Of a stretch of DNA of 64,000 bases, positions 32,843-41,658 are shown one piece after another; positions within the stretch are counted from its first letter, which is position 1, and every line of letters begins with the position of its first letter. The DNA comes from Planomonospora parontospora. Its GTDB lineage: Bacteria > Actinomycetota > Actinomycetes > Streptosporangiales > Streptosporangiaceae. The stretch spans positions 124,001 to 188,000 of the forward strand of contig BMQD01000009.1 in assembly GCA_014647935.1 (NCBI GenBank). Direction: 5' to 3'. The translations under genes and the position numbers were made by a program. The notes under the pieces are model-generated. The model was not told where the DNA came from, searched no databases, and worked only from the letters and a program-made list of their open reading frames with translations.

Positions 32843-34261
32843 CTACCGGCGGGGACGGCCTTCGAGCACCGCAGCGATCTCCGCCGCGGCGAAGGGGGCC
32901 CGGGCCGGTGAGAGCCGGCCGTACCCGATGACCAGGGCGGGCCTGAGACGGCGGCGGGCGTAGCGCGACAGGGGCATCACGGCCACGCCCCGGCGCTCCA
33001 GGCGGTCGGCGACGTCGCGGTCGTCATGCCCGGACGGCAGCGGGAGCACCAGGTGCAGCCCCGCGGCGATCCCGCCGGCGGGACCGCCGTCGCGGATGAC
33101 GGGGTGGCCGCGCAGGGCCGCGAGCACCGCCTCCCGGCGCTCGCGGTACAGCGTGCGGGCGCGGCGCAGGTGCCTGTCGTAGTCGCCGGCGTCGATGAGC
33201 CGGGCGAGCGCCAGCTGGTCGAACACGCCGGGACCCGCGCCCGACCGTTCGAGGGCTTCGGTCACCGGGTCCCTCAGGCGTGCGGGAGGCACCATCCAAC
33301 CCATCCGCAGGCCCGGGTGCAGGGTCTTGCTCACGGAGCCGAGGTAGGCGACGCTGTCCCGGTCGAGGGCCGCCAGCGCCCCGATCGGCTTGCGGTCGTA
33401 CCGGAACTCGGCGTCGTAGTCGTCCTCCAGCACGACGGCCGAGCGCTCCTTCGCCCACGCCAGCAGCGCCCGGCGCCGCCCCGCCGACAGGGCGGCGCCG
33501 GTGGGGAACTGGTGGGCGGGCGAGCAGAGCACCGCGTCCGCGCCCGTCCGCCGCAACCGCCCGACGTCGATTCCCTCGCCGTCGACGGCCACCGGCTCGA
33601 CCGACAGCCCGGCGTGGGCGGCCGCGTCGCCGAGCCGGCTCCAGCCGGGGTCCTCCACCGCCAGCCGCGACGCGGACCGCCGGGCCAGGACACCGGCCAG
33701 CAGCCCCACCGCGTGCGTGGTGCCGCAGGTGATGACCACCTCCTCGGGCGAGACCGCCACCCCCCGGGTCCGTCCCAGGTAGCCGGACACGACCTCGCGC
33801 AGCCGCCGTACGCCCCCGGCCGGGGGGAAGACGTCCGAGCCCCCGCCGGTCACGAGGGCGTGATGGACGGCCCGGCTCCAGGCGGCGGCGGGGAAGCGCG
33901 CCACGTCGGGCGCGCCAGGCCGCAGGTCGGCCACGACCGGGAAGGGCGCCCGCGCGGCGGGTACGGCCGGCGGGGCGGCCGGTCGCGTCGACGCCTCCGG
34001 CGCCACCCGCGTGCCCGACCCCTGCCGCGCCGTGAGGTGCCCTTCGGCGACGAGCTGGGCGTAGGCCTCGTTGACGACCCAGCGCGAGCAGCTCAGCTCC
34101 TCGGCGAGCGCCCGGCTCGGGGGCAGTGCGTCGCCGGGTCCCAGGCGGCCCGCCAGGACGGCGGCCCTGATCGCGGCCGTCAGGCGTTCGTGCAGCGCCC
34201 GTCCGTCGTCGGGCACGTCGAGGAGGAGACCGGTGATGCGATTGGTCCGGTTCTGCGGCAT
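32843..34261 (-). CDS. MocR/PdxR-type GntR-aminotransferase regulator
   Basis: 472 residues from ATG 34261 (a further in-frame ATG lies at 34279). N-terminal GntR winged helix (LHERLTAAIRAAVLAGRLGPGDALPPSRALAEELSCSRWVVNEAYAQLVAEGHLTARQGSGTRVA), a Pro/Ala linker, then a fold-type I aminotransferase domain with the PLP lysine in YLGSVSKTLHPGLRMGW and the Asp in VLEDDYDAEFRYDR. Such regulators use PLP as cofactor or ligand. The divergent neighbour is the monooxygenase gene at 34349; the region between (34262-34348) includes GGACTGTATCACCGGACCAG, with TGGTCC/CAGTCC-like half-sites in direct orientation on the minus strand, a likely MocR binding arrangement. Confidence 0.88.
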   Translation of the reverse strand: MPQNRTNRITGLLLDVPDDGRALHERLTAAIRAAVLAGRLGPGDALPPSRALAEELSCSRWVVNEAYAQLVAEGHLTARQGSGTRVAPEASTRPAAPPAVPAARAPFPVVADLRPGAPDVARFPAAAWSRAVHHALVTGGGSDVFPPAGGVRRLREVVSGYLGRTRGVAVSPEEVVITCGTTHAVGLLAGVLARRSASRLAVEDPGWSRLGDAAAHAGLSVEPVAVDGEGIDVGRLRRTGADAVLCSPAHQFPTGAALSAGRRRALLAWAKERSAVVLEDDYDAEFRYDRKPIGALAALDRDSVAYLGSVSKTLHPGLRMGWMVPPARLRDPVTEALERSGAGPGVFDQLALARLIDAGDYDRHLRRARTLYRERREAVLAALRGHPVIRDGGPAGGIAAGLHLVLPLPSGHDDRDVADRLERRGVAVMPLSRYARRRLRPALVIGYGRLSPARAPFAAAEIAAVLEGRPRR

Positions 34262-34348
34262 GCAAGTGGACTGTATCACCGGACCAGTTCGCCCCTAGCC
34301 TCTGGACCGGCCCTCTTCCGCAGGGCCCGTACCACCGAGGAGAACGCC

Positions 34349-34645
34349 GTGACATCGACGAACACCCCCTTGACGGTCATCGCGCGGATGCGCGCGAAGG
34401 ACGGCCGCGAAGCCGCCCTGCACGACGCCTTGACGGCGCTCGTCGCCCCGACCCGGCAGGCGCCGGGCTGCCTGGCCTACGACCTCCACACCGAGGTGGG
34501 CGAGCCCGCCCGGTTCTGGTTCTACGAGGTGTGGCGCCGCCGCGAGGACCATGCCGCCAACCTGGAGGCTCCGCACATCACGGGCTTCCTCGGCCAGGCG
34601 GCGGACCTGCTCGACGGTGACCTGGAGGTCCACTTCCTCGCGTAG
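34349..34645 (+). CDS. Antibiotic biosynthesis monooxygenase-family (ABM) protein
   Basis: 98 residues from GTG 34349 (GAGGAG 6-7 bases upstream). A single ferredoxin-like ABM domain: LTVIARMRAKDGREAALHDALTALVAPTRQAPGCLAYDLHTEVGEPARFWFYEVWRRREDHAANLEAPHITGFLGQA. Members act on quinones or aromatic compounds without cofactor, or are dimeric dioxygen enzymes such as YgiN; some have no known substrate. Divergent from the MocR gene, which probably controls it. Confidence 0.87.
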   Translation: MTSTNTPLTVIARMRAKDGREAALHDALTALVAPTRQAPGCLAYDLHTEVGEPARFWFYEVWRRREDHAANLEAPHITGFLGQAADLLDGDLEVHFLA

Positions 34646-34722
34646 GGCCCGTACGGACTCCGGAGCCTCGGCCTGGCCGGCGGCTCCGGGTCCGCCACCC
34701 GGCTGCAGCGGGCCGGGAGGGG

Positions 34723-35463
34723 TCAGGAGAAACGCCTGCCCTCGTCGCGTCGGTAGGCCCATGCGGCGGCGACCGCCATGGCGCCGGTCCAGACGGCCAG
34801 CATGACCAGCGACACCGCGTCCGGACGGACGCCCGCGATCGCCCACCAGATCAGCTCGGCCGCGCCTCTGGTGGGCACGTACGGCGAGACGGCCTGCACC
34901 GGCTCCGGCAGGACCTGCGGCGGCAGCAGCAGCCCGCCGAGGATGGCCATCGGGAAGAACAGCAGCTGCGAGACCGCCATCGCGGCCTTCGACACCAGCG
35001 TGAAGCCGACGAACAACCCCATCAGCATGAACGGCACGACGCCCACGACCAGCGCGCCGAGCCCCAGCAGCAGCCTGGCCGGCGTGATCGCCGCCTCCGT
35101 GAGCAGCGCCCCCATCACCAGGACGGGGACCACCGAGATCAGCACGGCGGCGAGCGTCGACAGGATCCGCCCGGCGAAGCGCGGCAGCGGACCCGCGGGC
35201 AGCGTGCGCAGGTACGGGTCCCACGGCAGCTCGCGGTCCTGGGAGACCGCCGTGGCGAGCCCGGTCAGCGCGGACGACATGGCGCCGAAGAACACCAGCG
35301 AGCCCGTCGCCGTCGTCGCGGTCGCCGCGTCCTGGCCGGTGAACGGCACCACGAACGCCAGCATCGTGACGGCCGGGAAGAACGTGCCGGCCAGGATCCC
35401 GATCGGGACTCTGATCTGCTCGATCACGAGGTAGCGGGTGTGGGCGAGGATCAGGCTAGGCAC
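34723..35463 (-). CDS. ABC-2 type transporter permease
   Basis: 246 residues, six helices in the ABC-2/DrrB style (GILAGTFFPAVTMLAFVVPF; ATGSLVFFGAMSSALTGLATAV; ILSTLAAVLISVVPVLVMGALL; LLLGLGALVVGVVPFMLMGLFVGFTLVS; AVSQLLFFPMAILGGLLLPPQVLP; AVSLVMLAVWTGAMAVAAAWAYRR). GTG 35463 overlaps the ATPase gene by 8 bases. It forms an exporter with the ATPase at 35456, transcribed away from the sensor kinase gene at 36472. Confidence 0.87.
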   Translation of the reverse strand: MPSLILAHTRYLVIEQIRVPIGILAGTFFPAVTMLAFVVPFTGQDAATATTATGSLVFFGAMSSALTGLATAVSQDRELPWDPYLRTLPAGPLPRFAGRILSTLAAVLISVVPVLVMGALLTEAAITPARLLLGLGALVVGVVPFMLMGLFVGFTLVSKAAMAVSQLLFFPMAILGGLLLPPQVLPEPVQAVSPYVPTRGAAELIWWAIAGVRPDAVSLVMLAVWTGAMAVAAAWAYRRDEGRRFS

Positions 35464-36340
35464 GGGCGGACTCCTTCGAGGTGAGGGCGAGGAAGGCCTC
35501 CTCCAGCGTGGCCGGTCTGATCTCCAGGCCGGAGAACGGCACCCCGCTGCGCACCAGCTCCACGACCAGCCGGTCGGGGTCGGTGACGAGCAGGTCGATC
35601 CGGCCGTCCGTGCGTTCGGCGCCGAGCACGCCCGGCAGCTCGGGCAGGTCCTCGGCGACGAGGGAGACACGCCGTGTGCCCGCCATGCCGCGGACGGCCC
35701 GCACGCTGTCGTCGGCCAGCACGCGGCCGTGACCGACCACCAGGACGCGTTCGGCCAGGGCCTCGATCTCCTCCAGGTAGTGGCTGGTGAGCAGCACGGT
35801 GCCGCCCTCGTCGTGGAAGGCCCTGATGCCGTCCCACAGTGCCCTCCTGGCCTCGACGTCCAGCCCGGTCGTGGGTTCGTCGAGGAACACCAGCCGCGGC
35901 CGACCCGCGAAGGCCAGCGCCACCGCCAGCCTCCGCCGCTGCCCGCCGGACAGCCCTCCGACCTGCCGCCTGACCAGATCACCGAGACCGAATCCGTCCA
36001 GCAGTTCCGCCGTGCCGACGCGCTCGGGGAAGTGCGCGGATACGAAGTCGGTGATCTCGCCGACGCGCAGGGAGGCGGGCAGTCCGGTCTCCTGCGGCGT
36101 CACGCCGATGCCGCGCCGCACGACCGGGTCCAGCGGCGAGCCGCCGAACAGCTCCACCGTGCCCGACGTCGGCCGGCGCAGTCCCGCGAGGAGGTTGATG
36201 AGAGTGGACTTGCCCGCGCCGTTCGGGCCGAGCAGCCCGATCAGCTCGCCCTCCCGGATGTCGAGCGAGACGCGGTCGAGCGCGAGCACGTCGCCGTAAC
36301 GGCGGGTGACCTCGATCGCTCGGGCGAGAGAAGTGTTCAT
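35456..36340 (-). CDS. ABC transporter ATPase, DrrA type
   Basis: 294 residues: Walker A GPNGAGKST (about 38), signature LSGGQRRRLAVALAF, Walker B LVFLDEPTTGLD, switch His in TSHYLEE, and the extra C-terminal domain of drug and lipid exporters (LVAEDLPELPGVLGAERTDGRIDLLVTDPDRLVVELVRSG...LEEAFLALTSKE). ATG 36340. First gene of the two-gene exporter operon. The divergent two-component pair at 36472-38243 very likely controls it through the palindrome at 36422-36435. Confidence 0.92.
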   Translation of the reverse strand: MNTSLARAIEVTRRYGDVLALDRVSLDIREGELIGLLGPNGAGKSTLINLLAGLRRPTSGTVELFGGSPLDPVVRRGIGVTPQETGLPASLRVGEITDFVSAHFPERVGTAELLDGFGLGDLVRRQVGGLSGGQRRRLAVALAFAGRPRLVFLDEPTTGLDVEARRALWDGIRAFHDEGGTVLLTSHYLEEIEALAERVLVVGHGRVLADDSVRAVRGMAGTRRVSLVAEDLPELPGVLGAERTDGRIDLLVTDPDRLVVELVRSGVPFSGLEIRPATLEEAFLALTSKESARA

Positions 36341-36421
36341 GCCGGTCAGCCTCGCCCGGCGGCCCGCTCCGCCGCATCGGGCGCGTGGTCGCGCCACGCC
36401 CTCCCCCGGTGGGGTACGGGT

Positions 36422-36435
36422 CCTACTTTGGTAGG
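36422..36435. promoter_or_regulatory. CCTAC-TTTG-GTAGG palindrome between ABC exporter and NarL-type pair
   Basis: Five-base arms around a 4-base spacer, flanked by ACGGGTCC direct repeats (about 36414 and 36438). It lies in the 131-bp divergent gap, 36 bp before the kinase start and about 80 bp from the ATPase start. This is the type of site bound by NarL/LuxR-type regulators next to exporter genes. Confidence 0.6.
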
Positions 36436-36471
36436 TGACGGGTCCGCCGTACCGCCGTTTAGCCTGAGCCG

Positions 36472-37602
36472 ATGAGCGAGATCCGATCTCCGCACCCGTT
36501 CGCGGTGGCCGGCATGGCCGTCGGGATGGGCGTGCTGACCACGGTGGCGCTGTGGGGCCAGGCCGGCCGGCCCACCTGGGGGCTGGACGTGGCGATCGCG
36601 GCGGTGAGCCTGGTCGCCGCACTCGCCCAGTTGTGGTGGCCGGTCCACGGGGCGCTGGCCGCCACCCTCCTCGCCGCGCTCTCCCCGGTGGCCACGCCGG
36701 CGGCGACGGCGGGGGCGCTGCAGGTGGCCCAGCGCCGGCGTCTGCCCGTCGCGGCCGCGGTGACCGCCGTGGGCATGGCGGCCCACCTGGTCCAGGGGCT
36801 GTGGCGGCCCAACTCAGGCATCTCCCTGTCATGGTGGTGGCTGCTGATCTGCGCCGCCTACGGCGCGCTGCTCGGCTGGGGCGCGCTGGCCCGCTCCCGC
36901 CGTGCCCTGCTCACCTCCCTGCGTGAGCGCGCCGACCGCGCCGAGGCCGAACAGGGCAGGCGGATCGCCGAGGCCCGCATGGCCGAACGCCGCCGGCTCG
37001 CCAGGGAGATGCACGACGTGCTGGCCCACCGCCTGTCTCTGGTGGCCACCCACGCCGGAGCCCTGGAATACCGGCCGGACTCCTCCCCCGACCGGCTCGC
37101 CACGGCTGCCGGGGTGGTCCGCACCGGGGTCCACCAGGCGCTGGAGGAACTGCGCCAGGTGATCACCCTGCTCCGGGAGCAGGACGACGACCTGGACGGG
37201 GCCGGACCCCTGCCGGGCCTGGCCGACCTGCCGGACCTGATCGCCGACGCGCGGCGGGCGGGCCAATCGGTACGGCTGCACGAGGAGGTCGCCGACACCG
37301 CCGCCCTGCCGCCGGCCGCGTCCCGGACCGCCTACCGGGTCGTGCAGGAGGGGCTCACCAACGCCCGCAAGCACGCCCCCGGCCAGCCGGTCGACGTGCT
37401 GCTGCGCGGGGCTCCGGGCACGCCCCTGCTGATCGACATCCGCAACCCGCCGCCCCCGGCGGAGGCCGTCCCCCTCGCACCCGGCAGCGGGCTGGGCCTG
37501 ATCGGGCTCACCGAGCGGGTACGGCTGGCCGGCGGGCAGCTGGACCACCACGGCACCGCCGCGGAGTTCCGGCTGCAGGCCCGGCTACCATGGCCCGCGT
37601 GA
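36472..37602 (+). CDS. Sensor histidine kinase, HisKA_3 (NarL-partner) type
   Basis: 376 residues. Four to five membrane helices in residues 10-140 without a large external sensor, a linker helix, the dimerisation/phosphoacceptor HisKA_3 motif MAERRRLAREMHDVLAHRLSLVATHAGALEY (His in EMHDVLAH), and a HATPase domain with TNARKHAPG and GSGLGLIGLTERVRLAGG. This is the DesK-like class that senses through its membrane part. It overlaps the response regulator gene (37590) and is divergent from the ABC-2 exporter. Confidence 0.92.
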   Translation: MSEIRSPHPFAVAGMAVGMGVLTTVALWGQAGRPTWGLDVAIAAVSLVAALAQLWWPVHGALAATLLAALSPVATPAATAGALQVAQRRRLPVAAAVTAVGMAAHLVQGLWRPNSGISLSWWWLLICAAYGALLGWGALARSRRALLTSLRERADRAEAEQGRRIAEARMAERRRLAREMHDVLAHRLSLVATHAGALEYRPDSSPDRLATAAGVVRTGVHQALEELRQVITLLREQDDDLDGAGPLPGLADLPDLIADARRAGQSVRLHEEVADTAALPPAASRTAYRVVQEGLTNARKHAPGQPVDVLLRGAPGTPLLIDIRNPPPPAEAVPLAPGSGLGLIGLTERVRLAGGQLDHHGTAAEFRLQARLPWPA

Positions 37603-38243
37603 TCCGCGTGCTGCTGGTCGACGACGACGCCCTGGTCCGCGCCGGACTGTCCATGATGCTCGACGGCGCCGCCGGCATCACCGTCGTCGCCGAGGCGGCC
37701 GACGGCCAGGAAGCCGTCACGGCCACCGACGCCCACGCCCCCGACGTCGTCCTGATGGACCTGCGCATGCCCCGCGTGGACGGCATCACCGCCACCCGCC
37801 GGCTGCGCGCCCGCGCCCGGCCGCCCGAGGTGATCGTGCTGACCACGTTCGACACCGACGAGAACGTCCTGCACGCGCTCCGTGCGGGCGCCGCCGGGTT
37901 CCTGCTCAAGGACACCCCGCCGCCGCAGATCGTGGAGGCGGTCGTCCGGGTCGCCGCCGGAGACCCGATACTGTCCCCGCGCATCACCCGGCGGTTGATG
38001 GAGCGCACGGTCGCCCAGGCCGGCGCCTACGAGCGCGCCCGCGCCGCGCTGGCCGCCCTGACCCCGCGCGAACACGAGGTGGCCCTGGCGATCGCTCTGG
38101 GCAGGACGAACGCCGACATCGCCGCCGATCTGGCCATGGGCGTCACGACCGTGAAAGCCCACGTCTCCAGCATCCTGACCAAGCTCGGCCTGGACAACCG
38201 CACCCAGATCGCGCTCCTCGCCCACGACGCGGGCCTCGCCTGA
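37590..38243 (+). CDS. NarL/FixJ-type response regulator
   Basis: 217 residues: receiver (VLLVDDDALVRAG, phospho-Asp in VVLMDLRMP, Lys in FLLKD) and LuxR-type HTH (LTPREHEVALAIALGRTNADIAADLAMGVTTVKAHVSSILTKLGLDNRTQIALLAHDAGLA). ATG 37590 overlaps the kinase by 13 bases; GTG 37599 in the same frame would give a GTGA overlap and is equally plausible. Probable target: the exporter operon at 34723-36340. Confidence 0.92.
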   Translation: MARVIRVLLVDDDALVRAGLSMMLDGAAGITVVAEAADGQEAVTATDAHAPDVVLMDLRMPRVDGITATRRLRARARPPEVIVLTTFDTDENVLHALRAGAAGFLLKDTPPPQIVEAVVRVAAGDPILSPRITRRLMERTVAQAGAYERARAALAALTPREHEVALAIALGRTNADIAADLAMGVTTVKAHVSSILTKLGLDNRTQIALLAHDAGLA

Positions 38244-38260
38244 CCGGCCCGCGTCGTGGG
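38221..38260. terminator. Perfect 15-bp hairpin between response regulator and glpK
   Basis: Arms 38221-38235 and 38246-38260 are exact reverse complements, with a 10-base loop. The left arm lies in the last codons of the regulator gene and the loop contains its TGA. It sits between convergent genes and can serve both. Confidence 0.75.
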
Positions 38261-38276
38261 ACGGGGGCCGCGGACC

Positions 38277-39794
38277 TCAGTCGACGTCGACCCAGCCCAG
38301 GGTCCGGGTGACGGCCTTGCGCCAGCCGGCGTAGCCGCGGGAGCGCTGCCCGTCGGACCAGCCCGGTTCCCAGCGGCGGTCCTCCTGCCAGTTGCTCCTC
38401 AACTCCTCGGTCGACGACCAGAAGCCGACGGCCAGCCCGGCGGCGTAGGCGGCGCCGAGCGCCGTGGTCTCCGACACGACGGGCTTGGAGACCGGCACGC
38501 CGAGGATGTCGGCCTGCAGCTGCATGCACAGGTCGTTGGCGGTGACCCCGCCGTCCACCCGGAGCACGTCGAGCACGACGCCGGAGTCCTGCTGCATCGC
38601 CTCGACCACGTCGCGGGTCTGGTAGCAGATCGACTCCAGCGTGGCCCGGGCCAGGTGCGCGTTGGTGTTGTAGCGGGACAGGCCGACGATGGCGCCGCGG
38701 GCGTCGGAGCGCCAGTACGGCGCGAACAGGCCGGAGAAGGCGGGCACGAAGTAGACGCCGCCGTTGTCGTCCACCTGCCGGGCGAGCGCCTCGCTCTGCG
38801 CCGCGCCCGAGATGATGCCGAGCTGGTCGCGGAGCCACTGCACCGCCGATCCGGTGACCGCGATCGAGCCCTCCAGCGCGTAGACCGGCTTGTCGTCGCC
38901 GAACCGGTAGCAGACGGTGGTGAGCAGGCCGTGCTCGGAGCGGACGAGCTCCTGGCCGGTGTTGAGCAGCAGGAAGTTGCCGGTGCCGTAGGTGTTCTTG
39001 GCCTCACCGGGGGCGAAGCAGACCTGCCCGACGGTCGCGGCCTGCTGGTCGCCGAGGTCGCCGGAGAGGGGGACCTCGCCGCCGAGCGGCCCGGCCGCCC
39101 GGGTCACGCCGTACAGGCCCGGGTGGGACGACGGCTTGATCTCCGGGAGCATCGCGCGGGGGACGCCGAAGAACGAGAGCAGTTCGTCGTCCCAGTCCAG
39201 GGTCTCCAGGTCCATGAGCATGGTGCGGCTGGCGTTGGTCGGGTCGGTGACGTGCACGCCGCCGTCGGGGCCGCCGGTGAGGTTCCACAGCAGCCAGGTG
39301 TCGGTGTTGCCGAAGAGCGCGTCGCCGGCCTCCGCCGCCGCGCGCACGCCGTCGACGTTCTCCAGGATCCACTGGATCTTGCCGCCGGAGAAGTAGGTCG
39401 CCGGGGGCAGCCCGGCACGGCGCCGGATGACGTCGCCCCGGCCGTCGCGGTCCAGCGCGGCGGCGATCCGGTCGGTCCGGGTGTCCTGCCAGACGATGGC
39501 GTTGTAGTACGGCCTGCCGGTCCTGCGGTTCCACACCAGGGTGGTCTCCCGCTGGTTGGTGATGCCCAGCGCGGCCAGGTCGGAGGCGGTGAGGTCCGCC
39601 CGGTTCAGCGCGGTCTCGATCACCGCCCTGGTGCGCTCCCAGATCTCGGTGGGGTTGTGCTCCACCCAGCCGGCCCGCGGCAGGATCTGCTCGTGCTCCA
39701 GCTGGTGCCGGGCGACCTCGTTGCCGCCGTGGTCGAAGATCATGAAGCGGGTGCTCGTCGTCCCCTGGTCGACGGCTCCGACGAAATCGGGCAT
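38277..39794 (-). CDS. glpK: Glycerol kinase
   Basis: 505 residues of the FGGY carbohydrate kinase family: N-terminal ATP site [17 protein letters not shown], glycerol-binding residues in NQRETTLVW and DQQAATVGQ, signature [12 protein letters not shown], and C-terminal [20 protein letters not shown]. It phosphorylates glycerol to glycerol 3-phosphate in the cytoplasm, feeding lipid or central metabolism. ATG 39794 has GAGGAG 9-14 bases upstream. glpF and glpD are not adjacent, so it stands alone. Confidence 0.95.
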   Translation of the reverse strand: MPDFVGAVDQGTTSTRFMIFDHGGNEVARHQLEHEQILPRAGWVEHNPTEIWERTRAVIETALNRADLTASDLAALGITNQRETTLVWNRRTGRPYYNAIVWQDTRTDRIAAALDRDGRGDVIRRRAGLPPATYFSGGKIQWILENVDGVRAAAEAGDALFGNTDTWLLWNLTGGPDGGVHVTDPTNASRTMLMDLETLDWDDELLSFFGVPRAMLPEIKPSSHPGLYGVTRAAGPLGGEVPLSGDLGDQQAATVGQVCFAPGEAKNTYGTGNFLLLNTGQELVRSEHGLLTTVCYRFGDDKPVYALEGSIAVTGSAVQWLRDQLGIISGAAQSEALARQVDDNGGVYFVPAFSGLFAPYWRSDARGAIVGLSRYNTNAHLARATLESICYQTRDVVEAMQQDSGVVLDVLRVDGGVTANDLCMQLQADILGVPVSKPVVSETTALGAAYAAGLAVGFWSSTEELRSNWQEDRRWEPGWSDGQRSRGYAGWRKAVTRTLGWVDVD

Positions 39795-40034
39795 GGATCG
39801 CACTCCTCGGGCGGGATCGGCTTCTCGGACGACTCCGTACGCGCCCCAGCCGGCACGCGCGGTCCCCGGATCATCTTCGGCCCGCGCGCAGCGGGCCACA
39901 AGGACCCTCCGGCGTCCGCGCGGCACGGCGCCCGTGGGCGGCGCGCGGCGCGACACGCGTGGACGACCGGCATCGGCGTCCGGTATCGACAGTCGGCACG
40001 GACGGCGGGACGCGGTACGGCACCGTGCCTCGCC

Positions 40035-40060
40035 GGATCAGCCGGGTGCCCGGCTGATCC
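40035..40060 (-). terminator. Hairpin directly after the secreted protein gene
   Basis: Exact 11-base arms GGATCAGCCGG and CCGGCTGATCC around a 4-base loop, beginning at the base after the TGA of the gene at 40061 (read on the minus strand). Confidence 0.75.
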
Positions 40061-41443
40061 TCAGGCGGTGGTCAGGTACACCTGGCCGAAGACCTCGGCG
40101 AGCTTCTTGAGGTCGGCGGCCGGGTCCGTCTCGGGCGTGGCCGGGTCGTAGACCGCGGCCATCCGGCGCTGGAGCGGGGCGAGCCTCTTCAACGCGTCCC
40201 AGGCGGTCAGGCGCTCGACTCCGCCCTGGGCGTCCTGGAGCCGGGTCCAGACGTTGACCTGCTGGGCGGCGCCGTCGCGGAGCGGGGTGGCGACCCGGTC
40301 GGCGACCTCCTGCGCGCTCACGTCGCCGACGAGGCCGGCCTCCTCGGCGGCGACCCGGGTGAGCACGTCCCAGGCGCGGGCGCGGAGCTGGATCGACTGG
40401 TTGCGCCGGGCCGTCTTCGCGTCGATCCCCCAGGCCGTGTAGCCGCCGCGCAGCAGCCCGCCGTCCAGGGTGAGCTGGTCGACGCCCCCGGTGCTCAGGT
40501 AGGACTCGATCCACTCCGGGGCCAGCAGCGGGTACCTCTTCGCCGTCTCCGTCTTGCACGCCTCGACGGCGCCGCAGGCGAACTCCGGCACGACCGTGTG
40601 CACACCGAGCTGCTTGCCGGGGGCCGCCCGGCGCAGCGCGGCGGAGGCGGCGGCGACGAAGGCCGTGACCTCCTCGTGGGTGGTGAACGTCGTGTCGTAG
40701 CCGAGCTGGGTGGAGAACCTGATCCCGGCCACCTCGGGGCGAGCGGCCAGGGCGCCGATCCTCTTCACCGCGGCGGCGAAGGCCGCGGGACCCGCCTTCC
40801 AGTCGTCGGCCAGCTCGGTGTCCAGCCAGACCCGCAGGCCCGTGGCCCGCGCCGCGGCGACGGCCTGGCCGCCGGGGGTCTGCGCGGCCGCGGCGACCTC
40901 CGCCGCGGTCGGCGGCGTCACGGTCTGCCCCTCCTGCGCGCTCTGCCCCGTCCGAGCGGTCTGGGCGCTCTGCCCGGTCGCGGTCCTCGGGGCGCCGGTG
41001 CCCGTCTCTGGGCCGGCCGCCGTACCGTCCCCGCCGGCTTCGTAACCGCCGACGGCGCACTCCTGTCCGCCGGTCTCGCACTCGGGCGTGCCGCCCTCCT
41101 CCGCGTCGCCGGGGAACGGGGAGTTCTCGTCGCCCTCGGCGCCGCCGTCCGGTGGGGCCGGGCAGGAACTGCCGGGCGCCGAGCAGTCGATGAACCGCCC
41201 CGGGTACGGCGTCGCCTCCTTGAGCTTGGCGTTGTCGTCCGCCCCCCAGAACAGGGCGACGCCGAGCGCCTCCTCGGGCGTGGCGAGCCAGTGGCACTGG
41301 ACGTACGCCGGGGTGTCCGCGCCGAGCAGGTCCCGGCAGCTGCGGGGATCGTCCTGGGCGTAGGCGGCCGCCGCGGGAGCCACGGCGCCGATCAGCGCGA
41401 GCATCGAACCGGCGGCGACGGCCCGCCGCAGAGTGAGTCGCAT
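40061..41443 (-). CDS. Secreted protein of unknown function with a TIM-barrel-like domain
   Basis: 460 residues from ATG 41443 (GGGGAG upstream). Signal peptide MRLTLRRAVAAGSMLALIGAVAPAAAAYAQ. Residues 30-150 are Cys-rich (about seven Cys: RSCRDL, VQCHWL, FIDCSAPGSSC, TPECETGGQEC) and acidic, followed by a Gln/Thr/Ser linker with GQSAQ repeats. The main domain (about 180-460) alternates strands and helices (GLRVWLDTELADDW, VAGIRFSTQLGYDTTFTTHEEVTAF, QLGVHTVVPEFACG, DQLTLDGGLLRGGYTAWGID) like a (beta/alpha) barrel of glycoside-hydrolase type, but I see no family signature. Monocistronic. Confidence 0.75.
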   Translation of the reverse strand: MRLTLRRAVAAGSMLALIGAVAPAAAAYAQDDPRSCRDLLGADTPAYVQCHWLATPEEALGVALFWGADDNAKLKEATPYPGRFIDCSAPGSSCPAPPDGGAEGDENSPFPGDAEEGGTPECETGGQECAVGGYEAGGDGTAAGPETGTGAPRTATGQSAQTARTGQSAQEGQTVTPPTAAEVAAAAQTPGGQAVAAARATGLRVWLDTELADDWKAGPAAFAAAVKRIGALAARPEVAGIRFSTQLGYDTTFTTHEEVTAFVAAASAALRRAAPGKQLGVHTVVPEFACGAVEACKTETAKRYPLLAPEWIESYLSTGGVDQLTLDGGLLRGGYTAWGIDAKTARRNQSIQLRARAWDVLTRVAAEEAGLVGDVSAQEVADRVATPLRDGAAQQVNVWTRLQDAQGGVERLTAWDALKRLAPLQRRMAAVYDPATPETDPAADLKKLAEVFGQVYLTTA

Positions 41444-41606
41444 GTCGTGAAACTCCCCGGGATAGCCCGTCTTAACGGTCGTTTCGCACCTTACCGAGAT
41501 CATTGCTGCCCGGACAGGCTCTGTCAGGAAACTGTGACACCCGCCGGGACGCCGGACCCCGGTCCGGGCCCTCGCGACGGCCCGGCAGGGCTTCCCCCGC
41601 GATTGC

Positions 41607-41637
41607 TTATCGTTTATCGTTTTATCGAGATTCGATA
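41607..41637 (+). promoter_or_regulatory. TTATCG repeats and TATCGA-GAT-TCGATA palindrome
   Basis: Three TTATCG direct repeats (41607, 41614, 41622), the last running into a perfect palindrome with 6-base arms (41623-41628, 41632-41637). This is a strikingly AT-rich patch ending 21 bp before the DUF2975 gene, and probably both the promoter and the operator of the Xre regulator encoded as second gene. Confidence 0.7.
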
Positions 41638-41658
41638 TCCAGCGGAGGAGGACCGGTC

